Shown: positions 21,806 to 31,115 of the stretch, one piece after another
Layout of the letters: each line of letters opens with the position of its first letter
Position numbering within the stretch: the stretch's first letter is position 1
NCBI RefSeq assembly: GCF_003001815.1
Contig: NZ_PVMZ01000020.1
Span: forward strand, 124,001 to 188,000
Source of the DNA: Actinoplanes italicus
GTDB taxonomy: Bacteria; Actinomycetota; Actinomycetes; Mycobacteriales; Micromonosporaceae
Reading direction: 5' to 3'
Length of the DNA: 64,000 nucleotides
Notes under the pieces: generated by a model
Databases searched by the model: none
What the model was told of the DNA's origin: nothing
The model's input: the letters and a program-made list of their open reading frames with translations, nothing else
Translations under genes and position numbers: made by a program

Positions 21806-24091
21806 GTGCCGAGTTCTCCGCGTTCCCCCGGGTGGCTGCTCTGGCTGTTCTGCGGGCTGGGAGCGGTGGTGGCGTACAGCCTCCTGCCGTACGGCCGGGT
21901 CTCCGTGGCCGTCTCCACCCTCATCTCGGCCGCCTCCTGCGCGGTGATGGTGGCCGGCGCCCGGCGGCACCGCCCGGCGGCACCGGGAAACTGGTACCTG
22001 TTCGCCGCCGGCGTCGGCACCTGGGTCCTCGGCGACATCGTCTACGCCGCGCAGACACTGGGCGGCGCCCCGCCCGCCTATCCGTCCTGGGCCGACGCCC
22101 TGTACCTGGGCGCCTATCCGATGCTCACGGTCGCGCTGTTCCGGCTCACCCGGGAACGCCTCCCCCGTGGCGGCTTCCTCTCCGGCAACCTGATCGACTC
22201 GGCGATCATCGGGGTCGGGGTCGGGATCGTCTACTGGACGTTCATGATCGAGCCGGTGGTCGCCGACACCACCGTCCCCGTTCTCACCCGTGCCGTGACC
22301 GCCGGATACCCCACCGCCGGCGTGCTGCTGTGCGCGGTCATCGCCCCGATCCTGCTGCGCCGCGGCCCGCGCAGTCCCAGCCTCTGGCTGCTCACCGCGG
22401 GCAGCGCGCTCACCCTGGCCGGCAACGTCGTCTACACGCTGCTGCCCGGCCTGATCCCGGCCACCCTGCTGTACGCCGGATACCTGCTCGCGTACGCCTG
22501 CTGGGCCGCCGCGGCCGCGCACCCGTCGATGGCCGAGCCGGTCAGCGGTGACCGCGACAGTCTGGGCGGCAGCCGGCTGCTCGTACTGACCGCCTCCACC
22601 CTGCTGGTCCCCGCCGTCCTGCTGGTTCAGGGCGAACGCGGCGGTGGCCGGGTCAGCTGGGCCGCCGTCGCGATCGGCTCGATGACACTGTTCCTGCTCG
22701 TGGCCACCCGGATGAGGGGCTACATCACCCGCGTCGACAGCCAGGCCTGCCAGCTCCGCGAACTGGCCATGCGCGACGACCTGACCGGCCTGCCCAACCG
22801 CCGCGACTTCGAACAGCAGGCCGCCGCCGCGGTGGCCACCCAGCCCTGCCACATGATCATGATCGATCTGGCCGGCTTCAAGCACGTCAACGACCGCCTC
22901 GGACGGGCCGTCGGCGACCAGGCCCTGATCGCCGTGGCCGACCTGCTCCGGCAGAGCCTCCGCGACGGCGACGTCGTCGCCCGGATGGGTTCCGACGAGT
23001 TCGCCGTACTGGTACACGACACCCTCGACAGCGACGGCCGGACGGTCGCCGGGCGCCTCGCCGAGGTCCTGCGCCACCCGGTGCACGCCGGCGAGCACGA
23101 ACTGCTCCTCAACGCCCGTCTCGGCGTGGCGTCCTCGTCCGGCCCTGCCGTCGCCCCCGCGGTCTCATCGGGCGTCTCGGCCTCGTCGCCGGCCGCCTCG
23201 TCCGGCATCTCTGCCGCCGAGTTGGTGCGGCGTGCCGACACGGCTCGCTACGCGGCCAAGGCTGCGGGCGGCCAGCTCGTCGAATACACGCCCGAGCTCG
23301 ACGAACGCGCCGAGGCCGCGGAACGCCTCGGCGCCGACCTGCGGCACAGCCTCGACGACGGCGACTTCCAGGTCCACTACCAGCCGATCGTCGACCTCCG
23401 CGACGGCCGCACGGTCGCCGTCGAGGCCCTGGTGCGCTGGACGCACCCGGTGCGCGGCCCGGTCAGCCCCGCCGCTTTCATCCCGATCGCCGAGGACAAC
23501 GGCCTGATCTGCGAACTAGGCGAGTGGATCATGCGGACGTCCTGCCGTCAGCTGGCCACCTGGCGCGAGACCACCGGCGACCGGGCGCCGCGCTACATCA
23601 GCGTCAACGTGTCGCCCCGCCAGCTGAGTGAACCCGGCTTCCCCGACGTGGTCATGTCGATCCTGGCCGAGACCGGCATCAGCCCGTCCGACCTGCTGAT
23701 CGAGGTGACCGAGACGGCCATCTTCGGAGGTGGAACCGCCACCGAGGCCGTCGAGACCCTGCACCGTTCCGGAATCCGGATAGCCCTCGACGACTTCGGC
23801 ACCGGACACTCCTCGCTGGGCCTGCTCCGTACCGTCCCGGTCGACGTCATCAAGGTCGACAAGTCCTTCGTCGACGAGATCACCGAACCGGGCCGCCGCG
23901 CCGTGATCGTCGACGCCCTGATCCACGTCTGCCGGGGCCTGGACCTACGCGCCGTGGCCGAGGGCGTCGAGACCGCCGAACAGGCCGACTACCTGCGCGA
24001 CCTCGGCTACCAGTACGCCCAGGGCTACCACTTCGGCCGCCCGGCCCCCGACCCGATCACCGCAGAGGTGGCACGCGCTTCCGCAGCTTGA
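21806..24091 (+). CDS. Membrane GGDEF-EAL c-di-GMP protein
   Basis: A 761-residue protein from a GTG with no Shine-Dalgarno, possibly leaderless. About eight membrane helices (residues 8-300) precede a GGDEF domain in which the motif reads GSDEF, with an intact I-site RDGD. A Ser/Ala-rich insert (about residues 430-470) lies in its last third. The EAL domain is complete: EALVRWTHP, SVNVSPRQL, the E of VTETAIF, DDFGTGHSSL, IKVDKSF and EGVET. It should hydrolyse c-di-GMP. Whether the GSDEF domain makes c-di-GMP or only senses it is open. It is divergent from the cyclase gene. Confidence 0.9.
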   Translation: MPSSPRSPGWLLWLFCGLGAVVAYSLLPYGRVSVAVSTLISAASCAVMVAGARRHRPAAPGNWYLFAAGVGTWVLGDIVYAAQTLGGAPPAYPSWADALYLGAYPMLTVALFRLTRERLPRGGFLSGNLIDSAIIGVGVGIVYWTFMIEPVVADTTVPVLTRAVTAGYPTAGVLLCAVIAPILLRRGPRSPSLWLLTAGSALTLAGNVVYTLLPGLIPATLLYAGYLLAYACWAAAAAHPSMAEPVSGDRDSLGGSRLLVLTASTLLVPAVLLVQGERGGGRVSWAAVAIGSMTLFLLVATRMRGYITRVDSQACQLRELAMRDDLTGLPNRRDFEQQAAAAVATQPCHMIMIDLAGFKHVNDRLGRAVGDQALIAVADLLRQSLRDGDVVARMGSDEFAVLVHDTLDSDGRTVAGRLAEVLRHPVHAGEHELLLNARLGVASSSGPAVAPAVSSGVSASSPAASSGISAAELVRRADTARYAAKAAGGQLVEYTPELDERAEAAERLGADLRHSLDDGDFQVHYQPIVDLRDGRTVAVEALVRWTHPVRGPVSPAAFIPIAEDNGLICELGEWIMRTSCRQLATWRETTGDRAPRYISVNVSPRQLSEPGFPDVVMSILAETGISPSDLLIEVTETAIFGGGTATEAVETLHRSGIRIALDDFGTGHSSLGLLRTVPVDVIKVDKSFVDEITEPGRRAVIVDALIHVCRGLDLRAVAEGVETAEQADYLRDLGYQYAQGYHFGRPAPDPITAEVARASAA

Positions 24092-24150
24092 AAGCGGCTC
24101 CGGAAGCCTGGAAAGATCCATAGTGCGGCCTCACCAACCTTGACCTGTCA

Positions 24151-25017
24151 TCACCGTCCCGGCATCGAATGCCACGGAAGCGGGCGGGTGACGCGATGCC
24201 ACCACCAGCGGTCCGGCACCGGCCCGGTAGCCGACGCGAGCGCTCGGCCGCCATCGTCCTCGGTGACCTCGGCGAATCGCTTGTCGACCGTGGCCAGCAC
24301 CTCCTCGAACTCGACCCGGACAGCATCCGGCAGGGTCGCGGAGGCGTCGACCAGCCTGTCGCGCGTCTCCAGGTCCTCCCGGTAGAACTCGGGCGGATAC
24401 CACCCGTCCGGATGCCAGCCCGCGAGAAGCCGTGCGACCATCCCTTCCCAGACGGCGAGGTGCGTGACCGCGTGCCAGGCAGCGCTGCCTGTCGCCGGTG
24501 GCGGATCCAGCCGCGATCGCAGCCCCTCGGCGAGTGGCGTGGGCAGGCGATAGTGCCGGATCACCTCGGGCACGGCCGCGACGGCCGGACCCGGCATCGC
24601 GGCCACCGGGTGTTCCACCGCGTCGATCCGGTACCGGCTGACATCGTTCTCGTCCGGCTCGTCGTCGATCCGGGCGCGGGTCCGCTCACCGTCCGGACCC
24701 ACGATCCAGAATGCGTCGGGCGGAATCGGCAACGCCTGGTACGCCACGACGGTCTCCAGACGCTCGGCCAGCCACGCGGCAGCGGCCTCCGGCGACGGCT
24801 GCCCGGGCACCTCGTCGGCCACGTAGACGTCGAGGTGCAGCCGGAGGTCACCGCCGATCGCCGTGACCGTGCAGAGAACCGCAGCCTCCCAGTTCCGATC
24901 CTCGTCCTCGGTGGTGCCGACATCCACCGCGTCGGCCGGCAGCGAGAGCATCTCAGCGAGAACGCCGGCAAGGCGCACTCGATGCGGCTCGTCACGGAGC
25001 CAGAACAGATAACTCAC
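24151..25017 (-). CDS. Presumptive immunity protein of the T7SS toxin operon
   Basis: A 288-residue acidic cytosolic protein with no signal or membrane segment. Its GTG start overlaps the toxin stop (GTGA), so the two are translated together, the classic toxin-immunity arrangement. I recognise no named domain. The first half looks alpha/beta (MSYLFWLRDEP, LRLHLDVYVADEVPGQ), and the second half is Trp-rich and helical (AAWHAVTHLAVWEGMVARLL, GWHPDGWYPPEFY, RWWWHRV). The immunity role is inferred only from position and coupling. Confidence 0.6.
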   Translation of the reverse strand: MSYLFWLRDEPHRVRLAGVLAEMLSLPADAVDVGTTEDEDRNWEAAVLCTVTAIGGDLRLHLDVYVADEVPGQPSPEAAAAWLAERLETVVAYQALPIPPDAFWIVGPDGERTRARIDDEPDENDVSRYRIDAVEHPVAAMPGPAVAAVPEVIRHYRLPTPLAEGLRSRLDPPPATGSAAWHAVTHLAVWEGMVARLLAGWHPDGWYPPEFYREDLETRDRLVDASATLPDAVRVEFEEVLATVDKRFAEVTEDDGGRALASATGPVPDRWWWHRVTRPLPWHSMPGR

Positions 25018-28000
25018 GGCTGGTACGTCCCGTCGTAGATCTCTTTGGCCCTGGCGACAGCGTCCGGGTTCCGGAGGAAGTTCGGGTTCCGGTGCAGTTG
25101 TGGCGCCGCGGAAAGATCGCCGTTCGCCTGGGCTATCTGCTGGAGCGCCTGATACTCAATCCGGTCGAGTCGGACCATACCGGTTCCGGAGATCGGATAG
25201 ACCGTGCCGGTGGTCTTGACGCCGTATCGGCGTCCGTTGACCTCGTACTGCTGCTCCATGGGGTGCCATACGGCCTGTCCCGCCGCGATGGCCTGCACAT
25301 CCGTGGCTGCGACGTGCTCATATCCTCGCAGGTACACGGTGTTGTCGGCTTTCACCTCACCCCGCCGCGCACCGCTGACGGTGTGCCGTTTGTTCGGCGG
25401 TGTGAGACTGCGGCCTCGCGCGGTGCCCTCCACCGAGTCGGCGACCGGCCACGGCGGCCCATCACCGCCGGGGCCGGCGGGGTCGGCGGTGACGAAGGGG
25501 TCTGCGCCGGCGGTCAGCGGGCGGGGATCGGCCTGGCCGTCGACGACGAGGGCGTCCATCCGCAGGATGTCGCACGGGGCGCCCAGCCCCGAATGCGTGT
25601 GGATCGGAGCGAACGAACTGACCTGACGCGTCTGCGGGTCGAGGTAGAGGACCGTGCCGTTCTGGTTCACGGCCGCGAACGCGTGCGTACGCCCGGCCTG
25701 GTCCTGGGTCGTGATGAAGGCGAACGAACCGTGACCCAGATCGGTCAGATGGCTGCGCAGCCGGATCTCGGCCATCCGCACCTGCACCCGGGCGTCGTCG
25801 GGATCGAGGCCGCCCACGTCGGTGAGCCCTTCGAACCGTCCGCCGGTAGTGGCCTCGATCCGGGCCGAGACGCCCTGCTCAGCGCCGATCGGCCGGGTCG
25901 GGTCGCCGTCCTGGTAACCGTCGAACGTGCGCGGCGCCGACACTCGCGGACGCCCGTGCATGTACGTCTCGAACAGCGACAGCACGGTGTCACCGCAGTT
26001 GATCGAACGGGTCGGGTCCGCCTCTGGACCGCCGTCGTTGACCAGGCCGAACCATCCGCCGTCCCGCGGATCGGCCTGCCTGATCACGGTGCCGTCCGCG
26101 TCGCGCGGCATGGCACGTTCGAGGTCGGTCTGGTGGATCCGTAGCGGCGGCCGCAATCCGCCGCGATGGTTGTACCGGCGGGTCGTGTCGACGGAACGCG
26201 GCCGGTCGTCGCCGGTGAGCGCGGACCGGTCCCCCGCCTCGACCGGGCCGGGCGCCAGGTCACTCCAGCTCTCGTTGACCCGTTCCCAATCATTTCCGGT
26301 CAGCTCGACATCGCCGACGCCGACACCACTCTCCACGAGCCGCGCCCGGTCCCGTAGCGACTCTGCGTCGGCCTGCAGCCGGTTTCGTTCGAGCTCGTTG
26401 CGGGCGGTCTCGGCCAGATCGCCACGCCCGTACGCGTTGCGCACCGGGTCCTGCCGGTGTTCCGCCTGCTCGAACCTCGCGTCGGCCTGCCTCCGCAGGT
26501 CCTGCGCCATCCGCTGCCGGTACTCGGCGTCGAACTCCCGTCGTGTCCGGTCGTTCTCGTAGTGGTAGTCGTCCCGTGCCCGCTGCTCAGCCGCGGCCCG
26601 GCTGTCCACCGGCGGCGCTTCCGCGAGCCGCGGATCATTGCTGGGGTCCAGCACCGCGAGCGGGTCCCGGTCTGCCGGCCCGTTCATCGAAACCGGATCA
26701 AGAACCGCGAGCGGATCAAAATCCTGCCGATAGGGCGCCGGCTCATCCCGGGGAGACGTTTCCTCCGATGTCGTACGCCCAAAGTCGTCCACCCGAGGTG
26801 CGGTCACCGACGGGCCGCTCTCCGACGGGCCGCTCTCCGACGGGCCGCTCTCGGACGGCCCGTTGTCCGACGGACCGCTCTCCGACTGGCTGTCGGCCAC
26901 GGTCGGCTGCTCGGTGACCGGCCGCACGGTCGGCGGCTGCACCGGCGGCGCCGGCTCGGGCGTGGCCTGCGACTCGATGGGCGCAGGAGTCTCCGGCGCT
27001 ACATCGACCACAGGCGCGGGCGGCTCCGGCGCCGCGTCGACCGAGGGTATGGGCGGCTTCGGCGCTGCGTCGACCGGGGGTGTGGGCGGCTCCGGCCGGG
27101 TGTCGATCGTCGGCTGCGGTGTGACACTGACCGGCGGAGCCGGATCCGGCGTGTGCGGAGTACTGACGCGCGGGCCGGGTGGCTGCGGATTGGGCGCGGG
27201 GGTGGGCGGGGCCGGCGGCTGCGGGGAGGGGTTGATCGGCGGCTGCGGCTGCGGGGAGGGGTTGATCGGCGGCGGGGGAGGCAGCGGCTGCTGGGGTGCG
27301 GCCTGCTGATGTTGAAGGGGTGGTGGCGGCGGCGGAACGGGCGTGGTACCGCCGTTGTAACCGGTGTGCGGGGTGTTCTCGACCGCCATCGGATTGCCCT
27401 GGCCGTCGACCATGAGCGTGTGGAGCTCGACCACGTTGGAGCGGTCGTTGACTCCGGTGTGGCCGTAGAGGCTGGGGAACCTCGCCGAACCGGGCACGAA
27501 GTTGGTCGCGTCGGCGTATTCGCCGCTCTGCGGGTCGATGAACAGGATGGACCCGTGATGGTTGACGGCGTTCCACGCATGGGAGCCGCCGCCCTCCCAG
27601 ACGTTGATGATGATGGCCGTCGACCCGTGGCCGCCCCGTTGGAGCGTGTCGATGATCTTTTCGAACCCGCGGTCGGTGTCCGCCTTGACCGCGGCGAGTG
27701 ATTTGGTCTTGTCGTGCTGCGTCACGGCGGTGAACGCACTGCCGGTTGCCAGCTCCGCTCGGTCCGGTCCGCCGAGCTCCCCGCTGTGCAGGTCGGGAAG
27801 GCCGAATCTGTAGCCGTCGACGGTGCGAGGTGCGGACACCGTCGGGCGGCCGTGGACATAGGTCTCGTAGAACGACAGCGAGCAGTCGAGGCAGTTGACG
27901 CCGCGCGTCGGATCCGCGCTGGGGCCACCGTCGTTCAGCAGCCGCAGAAAGGGTCCCCGGGGGTCCGGAGTCCGGACCGGCATGTTGTTGTGATCCCGCG

Positions 28001-30785
28001 GCACCGTCAGTTCCAGGTCGGCCTGGTGCAGCCGGAGCGGTTCGCGAAGCCCACCCGGCCTGCCGTACGGCCGGCTCGTGCGGGCGTTGGCCGGACTGCC
28101 GCTACCGGTGAGAGCGGACCGGTCACTGCCGTGAACCGGCAGGTCGGATCGCGTCAGAGGGGCGTACTCGGTGTTGGCCGTCCCGTAGTAAGGACTCGTT
28201 ATGAGATCGAGGTCAGCCAGCGGGGCATTGGCGGCCAGCGATTGCTGAGTTCGCGCATGGAGCTCCTTCTGCCTGTGAATGGCTTCCATGCGACGGTGGT
28301 GGTCACGTTGCTTGAAGTTGAGGGCGAGCGTCGCCTTGAGTGCCGCTCGTCTCGCGCGCTGTTGTTCGGTCTGAGCATGGCGGATTGCCGCATCGAACGG
28401 AGCTGCCGCCTTGGCGCGGAGGTCGTTCGCCACGGCCTGCTTGTTGCGGTCGTACTGGTTGAAGTACTCCTGCTCGTGACGCGCCTGCTCAGGCGTGCGG
28501 TAGGTCAGATGAGGCGCCGCGTGGGCGCCGCCGGGCAGCGGCAGAACGTTGTTCCCCGCGTCCGCCCGTGGCTGGCCCGCCTGTGTGGGGCGGTGGTCAT
28601 TGCTTCCCGGCTGCGTCGGGACGGTGGTGGACGAGTTCGGCGGGGAGGGGGTGTTCGCCGTCGGTGTGCCGGTGGCGGGAGACGTGGTGCCGGGCGGCGA
28701 ACTCGGCGACGGGCCGGTCGTGGTCGTCGTGGAGGCGGCCAGCCCGGTGGTGCGTGAGCCGCCGGTGTCCAGCGCCTGTGGCGTCGTCACCGCCGTCGAC
28801 GGTCCGCCGGGCGTCGTCGCGGTTACCGGCGGGGTGGTGGGATTCGGGCCGTTCGACGGGGTGGTGGGGCTCGGGCCGCTCGCGGGCGTGCCGAGGCCTG
28901 GAGTCGAGGGATTCACGGTCGCCGGGCCGCCGCCGGTGAGGGAGACGTTCGCATTCGGCGAACTCGGCGACGTCGGGACGGTCGCAGCCGGCGGCCCGGC
29001 GGTCGTGAGCGATGTGGGGCCGGCCGTGTGTGCCGGTCCGGCGGTCGTGATCGATGTGGAGCCGGCCATGGGCGTTGCCCCGGCGGTGGCGATCGACGGC
29101 GAGCCGACGGGGCCGGTGCTGCCGGTGGCCGGAGCGAGGGCGACCGGTGTGTTGGTCACCGTGTTCCCGGCCGGCGCTGCGTTCACCGGGGCGGAGACCG
29201 GCGACGATGACTGTATGCCGGTGCCGCTGTGTGCGGGAGCATCCACCGGCGGCGCGACCGAGGACAGCGTGACGTCCGCGGGCGCCGGGGCGACGCTCGC
29301 CTGAGGCGTGCTCATCGTCGGTGACACTTGGACCGCGCCCTCGGACGACACGGCCGATGCGGGCTGGGCCGCCGTCGGCGGCGATGCGGCGGGCTGTCCG
29401 CCGGAGTGACCGCCCGAGGAGGCGGCCGACGCGGTCACGGAGGTGTCGGCCGGGGTCGAGACGAACGAGGAGACCGTCGAGGAGCCACCGCCGGAGGTGT
29501 CGGCCGGAGCTGAGACGAACGAGGAGACCGTCGGCGCGCCACCGCCGGACGAGACGGCGCTGTGAGAGGACGCACCGGATGAGGCCGCGCCGGACGAGCC
29601 GCCACCGTCGAACGAACCTCCGGACGAGCCGCCGCCATGGACGGAGCCGCCGGCCGGGACGCCGCCCACGGAACCGTTCGACGATGCGCCGTTCCCGCTG
29701 GGGAGGCCGGAGAAGGCGGCGCTCCCACCCGTACCGGAGGATGATGTTGATGTTGCCGGTAGGTCGTTGAGTTCGAGGCCGTTGCCGGCGTCGAGGTTGG
29801 CGCCCATCTCCTGGAAGGACTGGCGGGTGTTGCCGACCGCCGAGCCGGCGGCGCCGGATGTGCCGGCCTTGGCGAGTTCCTCGAAGCCGGGGAGGTCGCC
29901 CATCGCGGCCGCGCCGCCCACCTCGCCGAAGACCTCGGCGGCGGCTCCGCGGAAGACGCCGCTCTTGTGGCCGGCGCCGATGCTCGCGCCGTGCGCCGAG
30001 ACGCCGCCCGCGGCGCCTGCCAGGGTGGACCTGCCCAGGTCGGCGAGGTCGATGCCGTCGGAGTGGCCGACACCGGCCTGATAGCCCTGCACCGCGAGAT
30101 TGGTCAGGGCCTCCTCACGGGCCTCCTCCGCGCCTTCCCGCAGAGCACGCTTGCCGAAGTTCTGCAGGCCCTTCTTCGTGAGCAGGTCCTTGGCGGCCCG
30201 CTGACCGGCCTCCTTGAGCGCCTGCTTGATCGCCTTGCGGGAGAGCTGCGCGATCAGGCGCTTGAAGATCTGCTGGATGGCCATCCGGGTCGCGGCGATG
30301 ATGCCGGCCGCGGCGGGGGAGGCGGCGCCCAGCGTGAGCGCGACGGTGACGGCCAGGCCGATAAGCTCGATGACGAAGATGCCGAGCTCGATCCAGGCCT
30401 CGAGTTTGGCCGCCTCGATGTCCTGGGCGCACTCGTCGACGACCTTGCCCATCTCGGCCGCGAACGCGACCAGCGCGTTCAGTGGGGCCTCGTCGCCGTC
30501 GGCGACCGCCTTCCACGCCGTGATGAAGGAGTCGATCGTGGTGCCGCTGCCGCTGCCGCCGTAGGCCGCGACGAACCGGGCAGCAGCGTCGGCGGCGTCC
30601 TCCCTGGGCGTGGCCATGGCACCGACGAGCTCATACCACTGATCGGCTACGTCCCATGTGGTCTTCTCGTTGCCTTCCGGCCAGTCGAAGCCGACCACCC
30701 ATTCCAAGGCCTCGTACGCCCAGCCGGGCAGGTCCCAGGGGGAGAAGTCGAGCGGATGCGGGATCGGGCTCGGCAGGATCGTCAT
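25014..30785 (-). CDS. ESX/T7SS-type polymorphic toxin with tandem papain-like domains (1923 aa)
   Basis: Residues 1-130 form a WXG100-like/CpnT-type N-terminal domain (WAYEALEWVVGFDWPEGNE), followed by a hydrophobic helix near 135-165 and a helical basic segment. Residues ~330-760 are Gly/Ser/Thr/Pro low-complexity. Then come two copies of a module: a charged coiled-coil, a DRSALTG linker and a papain-like (Tox-PL) domain. The triads are C965-H1069-D1084 (GVNCLDC, GSHAWNAV, IDPQSG) and C1597-H1701-D1716 (SINCGDT, RTHAFAAV, LDPQTR). The spacing is identical in both copies. A Pro-rich linker (about 1145-1335) separates them. The last ~130 residues form a distinct, unrecognised domain ending KEIYDGTYQP. 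The enzyme class is probably a cysteine protease or glutamine deamidase acting in target cells. It is preceded by WXG100-like and YbaB-like genes. Confidence 0.82.
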   Translation of the reverse strand: MTILPSPIPHPLDFSPWDLPGWAYEALEWVVGFDWPEGNEKTTWDVADQWYELVGAMATPREDAADAAARFVAAYGGSGSGTTIDSFITAWKAVADGDEAPLNALVAFAAEMGKVVDECAQDIEAAKLEAWIELGIFVIELIGLAVTVALTLGAASPAAAGIIAATRMAIQQIFKRLIAQLSRKAIKQALKEAGQRAAKDLLTKKGLQNFGKRALREGAEEAREEALTNLAVQGYQAGVGHSDGIDLADLGRSTLAGAAGGVSAHGASIGAGHKSGVFRGAAAEVFGEVGGAAAMGDLPGFEELAKAGTSGAAGSAVGNTRQSFQEMGANLDAGNGLELNDLPATSTSSSGTGGSAAFSGLPSGNGASSNGSVGGVPAGGSVHGGGSSGGSFDGGGSSGAASSGASSHSAVSSGGGAPTVSSFVSAPADTSGGGSSTVSSFVSTPADTSVTASAASSGGHSGGQPAASPPTAAQPASAVSSEGAVQVSPTMSTPQASVAPAPADVTLSSVAPPVDAPAHSGTGIQSSSPVSAPVNAAPAGNTVTNTPVALAPATGSTGPVGSPSIATAGATPMAGSTSITTAGPAHTAGPTSLTTAGPPAATVPTSPSSPNANVSLTGGGPATVNPSTPGLGTPASGPSPTTPSNGPNPTTPPVTATTPGGPSTAVTTPQALDTGGSRTTGLAASTTTTTGPSPSSPPGTTSPATGTPTANTPSPPNSSTTVPTQPGSNDHRPTQAGQPRADAGNNVLPLPGGAHAAPHLTYRTPEQARHEQEYFNQYDRNKQAVANDLRAKAAAPFDAAIRHAQTEQQRARRAALKATLALNFKQRDHHRRMEAIHRQKELHARTQQSLAANAPLADLDLITSPYYGTANTEYAPLTRSDLPVHGSDRSALTGSGSPANARTSRPYGRPGGLREPLRLHQADLELTVPRDHNNMPVRTPDPRGPFLRLLNDGGPSADPTRGVNCLDCSLSFYETYVHGRPTVSAPRTVDGYRFGLPDLHSGELGGPDRAELATGSAFTAVTQHDKTKSLAAVKADTDRGFEKIIDTLQRGGHGSTAIIINVWEGGGSHAWNAVNHHGSILFIDPQSGEYADATNFVPGSARFPSLYGHTGVNDRSNVVELHTLMVDGQGNPMAVENTPHTGYNGGTTPVPPPPPPLQHQQAAPQQPLPPPPPINPSPQPQPPINPSPQPPAPPTPAPNPQPPGPRVSTPHTPDPAPPVSVTPQPTIDTRPEPPTPPVDAAPKPPIPSVDAAPEPPAPVVDVAPETPAPIESQATPEPAPPVQPPTVRPVTEQPTVADSQSESGPSDNGPSESGPSESGPSESGPSVTAPRVDDFGRTTSEETSPRDEPAPYRQDFDPLAVLDPVSMNGPADRDPLAVLDPSNDPRLAEAPPVDSRAAAEQRARDDYHYENDRTRREFDAEYRQRMAQDLRRQADARFEQAEHRQDPVRNAYGRGDLAETARNELERNRLQADAESLRDRARLVESGVGVGDVELTGNDWERVNESWSDLAPGPVEAGDRSALTGDDRPRSVDTTRRYNHRGGLRPPLRIHQTDLERAMPRDADGTVIRQADPRDGGWFGLVNDGGPEADPTRSINCGDTVLSLFETYMHGRPRVSAPRTFDGYQDGDPTRPIGAEQGVSARIEATTGGRFEGLTDVGGLDPDDARVQVRMAEIRLRSHLTDLGHGSFAFITTQDQAGRTHAFAAVNQNGTVLYLDPQTRQVSSFAPIHTHSGLGAPCDILRMDALVVDGQADPRPLTAGADPFVTADPAGPGGDGPPWPVADSVEGTARGRSLTPPNKRHTVSGARRGEVKADNTVYLRGYEHVAATDVQAIAAGQAVWHPMEQQYEVNGRRYGVKTTGTVYPISGTGMVRLDRIEYQALQQIAQANGDLSAAPQLHRNPNFLRNPDAVARAKEIYDGTYQP
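26808..26882. repeat. 15-bp tandem repeat, 5 units, coding for SESGP
   Basis: Five units of cgacgggccgctctc encode the SESGP/SDNGP repeats in the Pro-rich linker between the two papain-like modules of the toxin. The first three units are identical and the last two drift. Confidence 0.8.
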
Positions 30786-30788
30786 GCA

Positions 30789-31115
30789 TCAGGCCCGGTA
30801 GGAGTTCGCCGCGTTGGACGACGCCCGGGAGTCGGCGGCCGTGTTGTCCACCACCGACTGCACCGCCGCCTCGCCGAGGTCCTCGACGTACCCGGCGACC
30901 TTGCCGAACGACTCGACGAACTTCTGCAGCAGCGGGCCGTAGTCCTTCTGGAAGGCCGCGCCGATCTCGTCCCTGCCCCACGGCTGGTTCTGGCTCATCG
31001 CGGCGACCTCGGCGACCGGGCCGGCACTCAGACCGGCCAGCTGCGAGCCCGCCGCGGACAGGTCACGCCCGGCCGCGGTGGCCTGCGGCGCGTCCAGATA
31101 GAGCTCACCGGTCAT
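30789..31115 (-). CDS. WXG100-like (EsxA/DUF-type) secretion partner
   Basis: A 108-residue helical protein starting MTGELYLDAPQAT. It has a central QPWGRDEIGAAFQKDYGPLL that supplies the Trp-x-Gly turn and the helix-turn-helix hairpin typical of WXG100-type ESX proteins. The stop lies 3 bp before the toxin start, so the two are coupled. A GTG at 31124 would add three residues. WXG100 partners usually act as co-secreted chaperones or targeting subunits for T7SS effectors. Confidence 0.75.
   Translation of the reverse strand: MTGELYLDAPQATAAGRDLSAAGSQLAGLSAGPVAEVAAMSQNQPWGRDEIGAAFQKDYGPLLQKFVESFGKVAGYVEDLGEAAVQSVVDNTAADSRASSNAANSYRA

Noticed and set aside
26808..26882. 15-bp repeats considered as an integration or recombination site
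   Set aside because: They are in frame and encode a low-complexity linker of the toxin; no integrase or mobile element is present.
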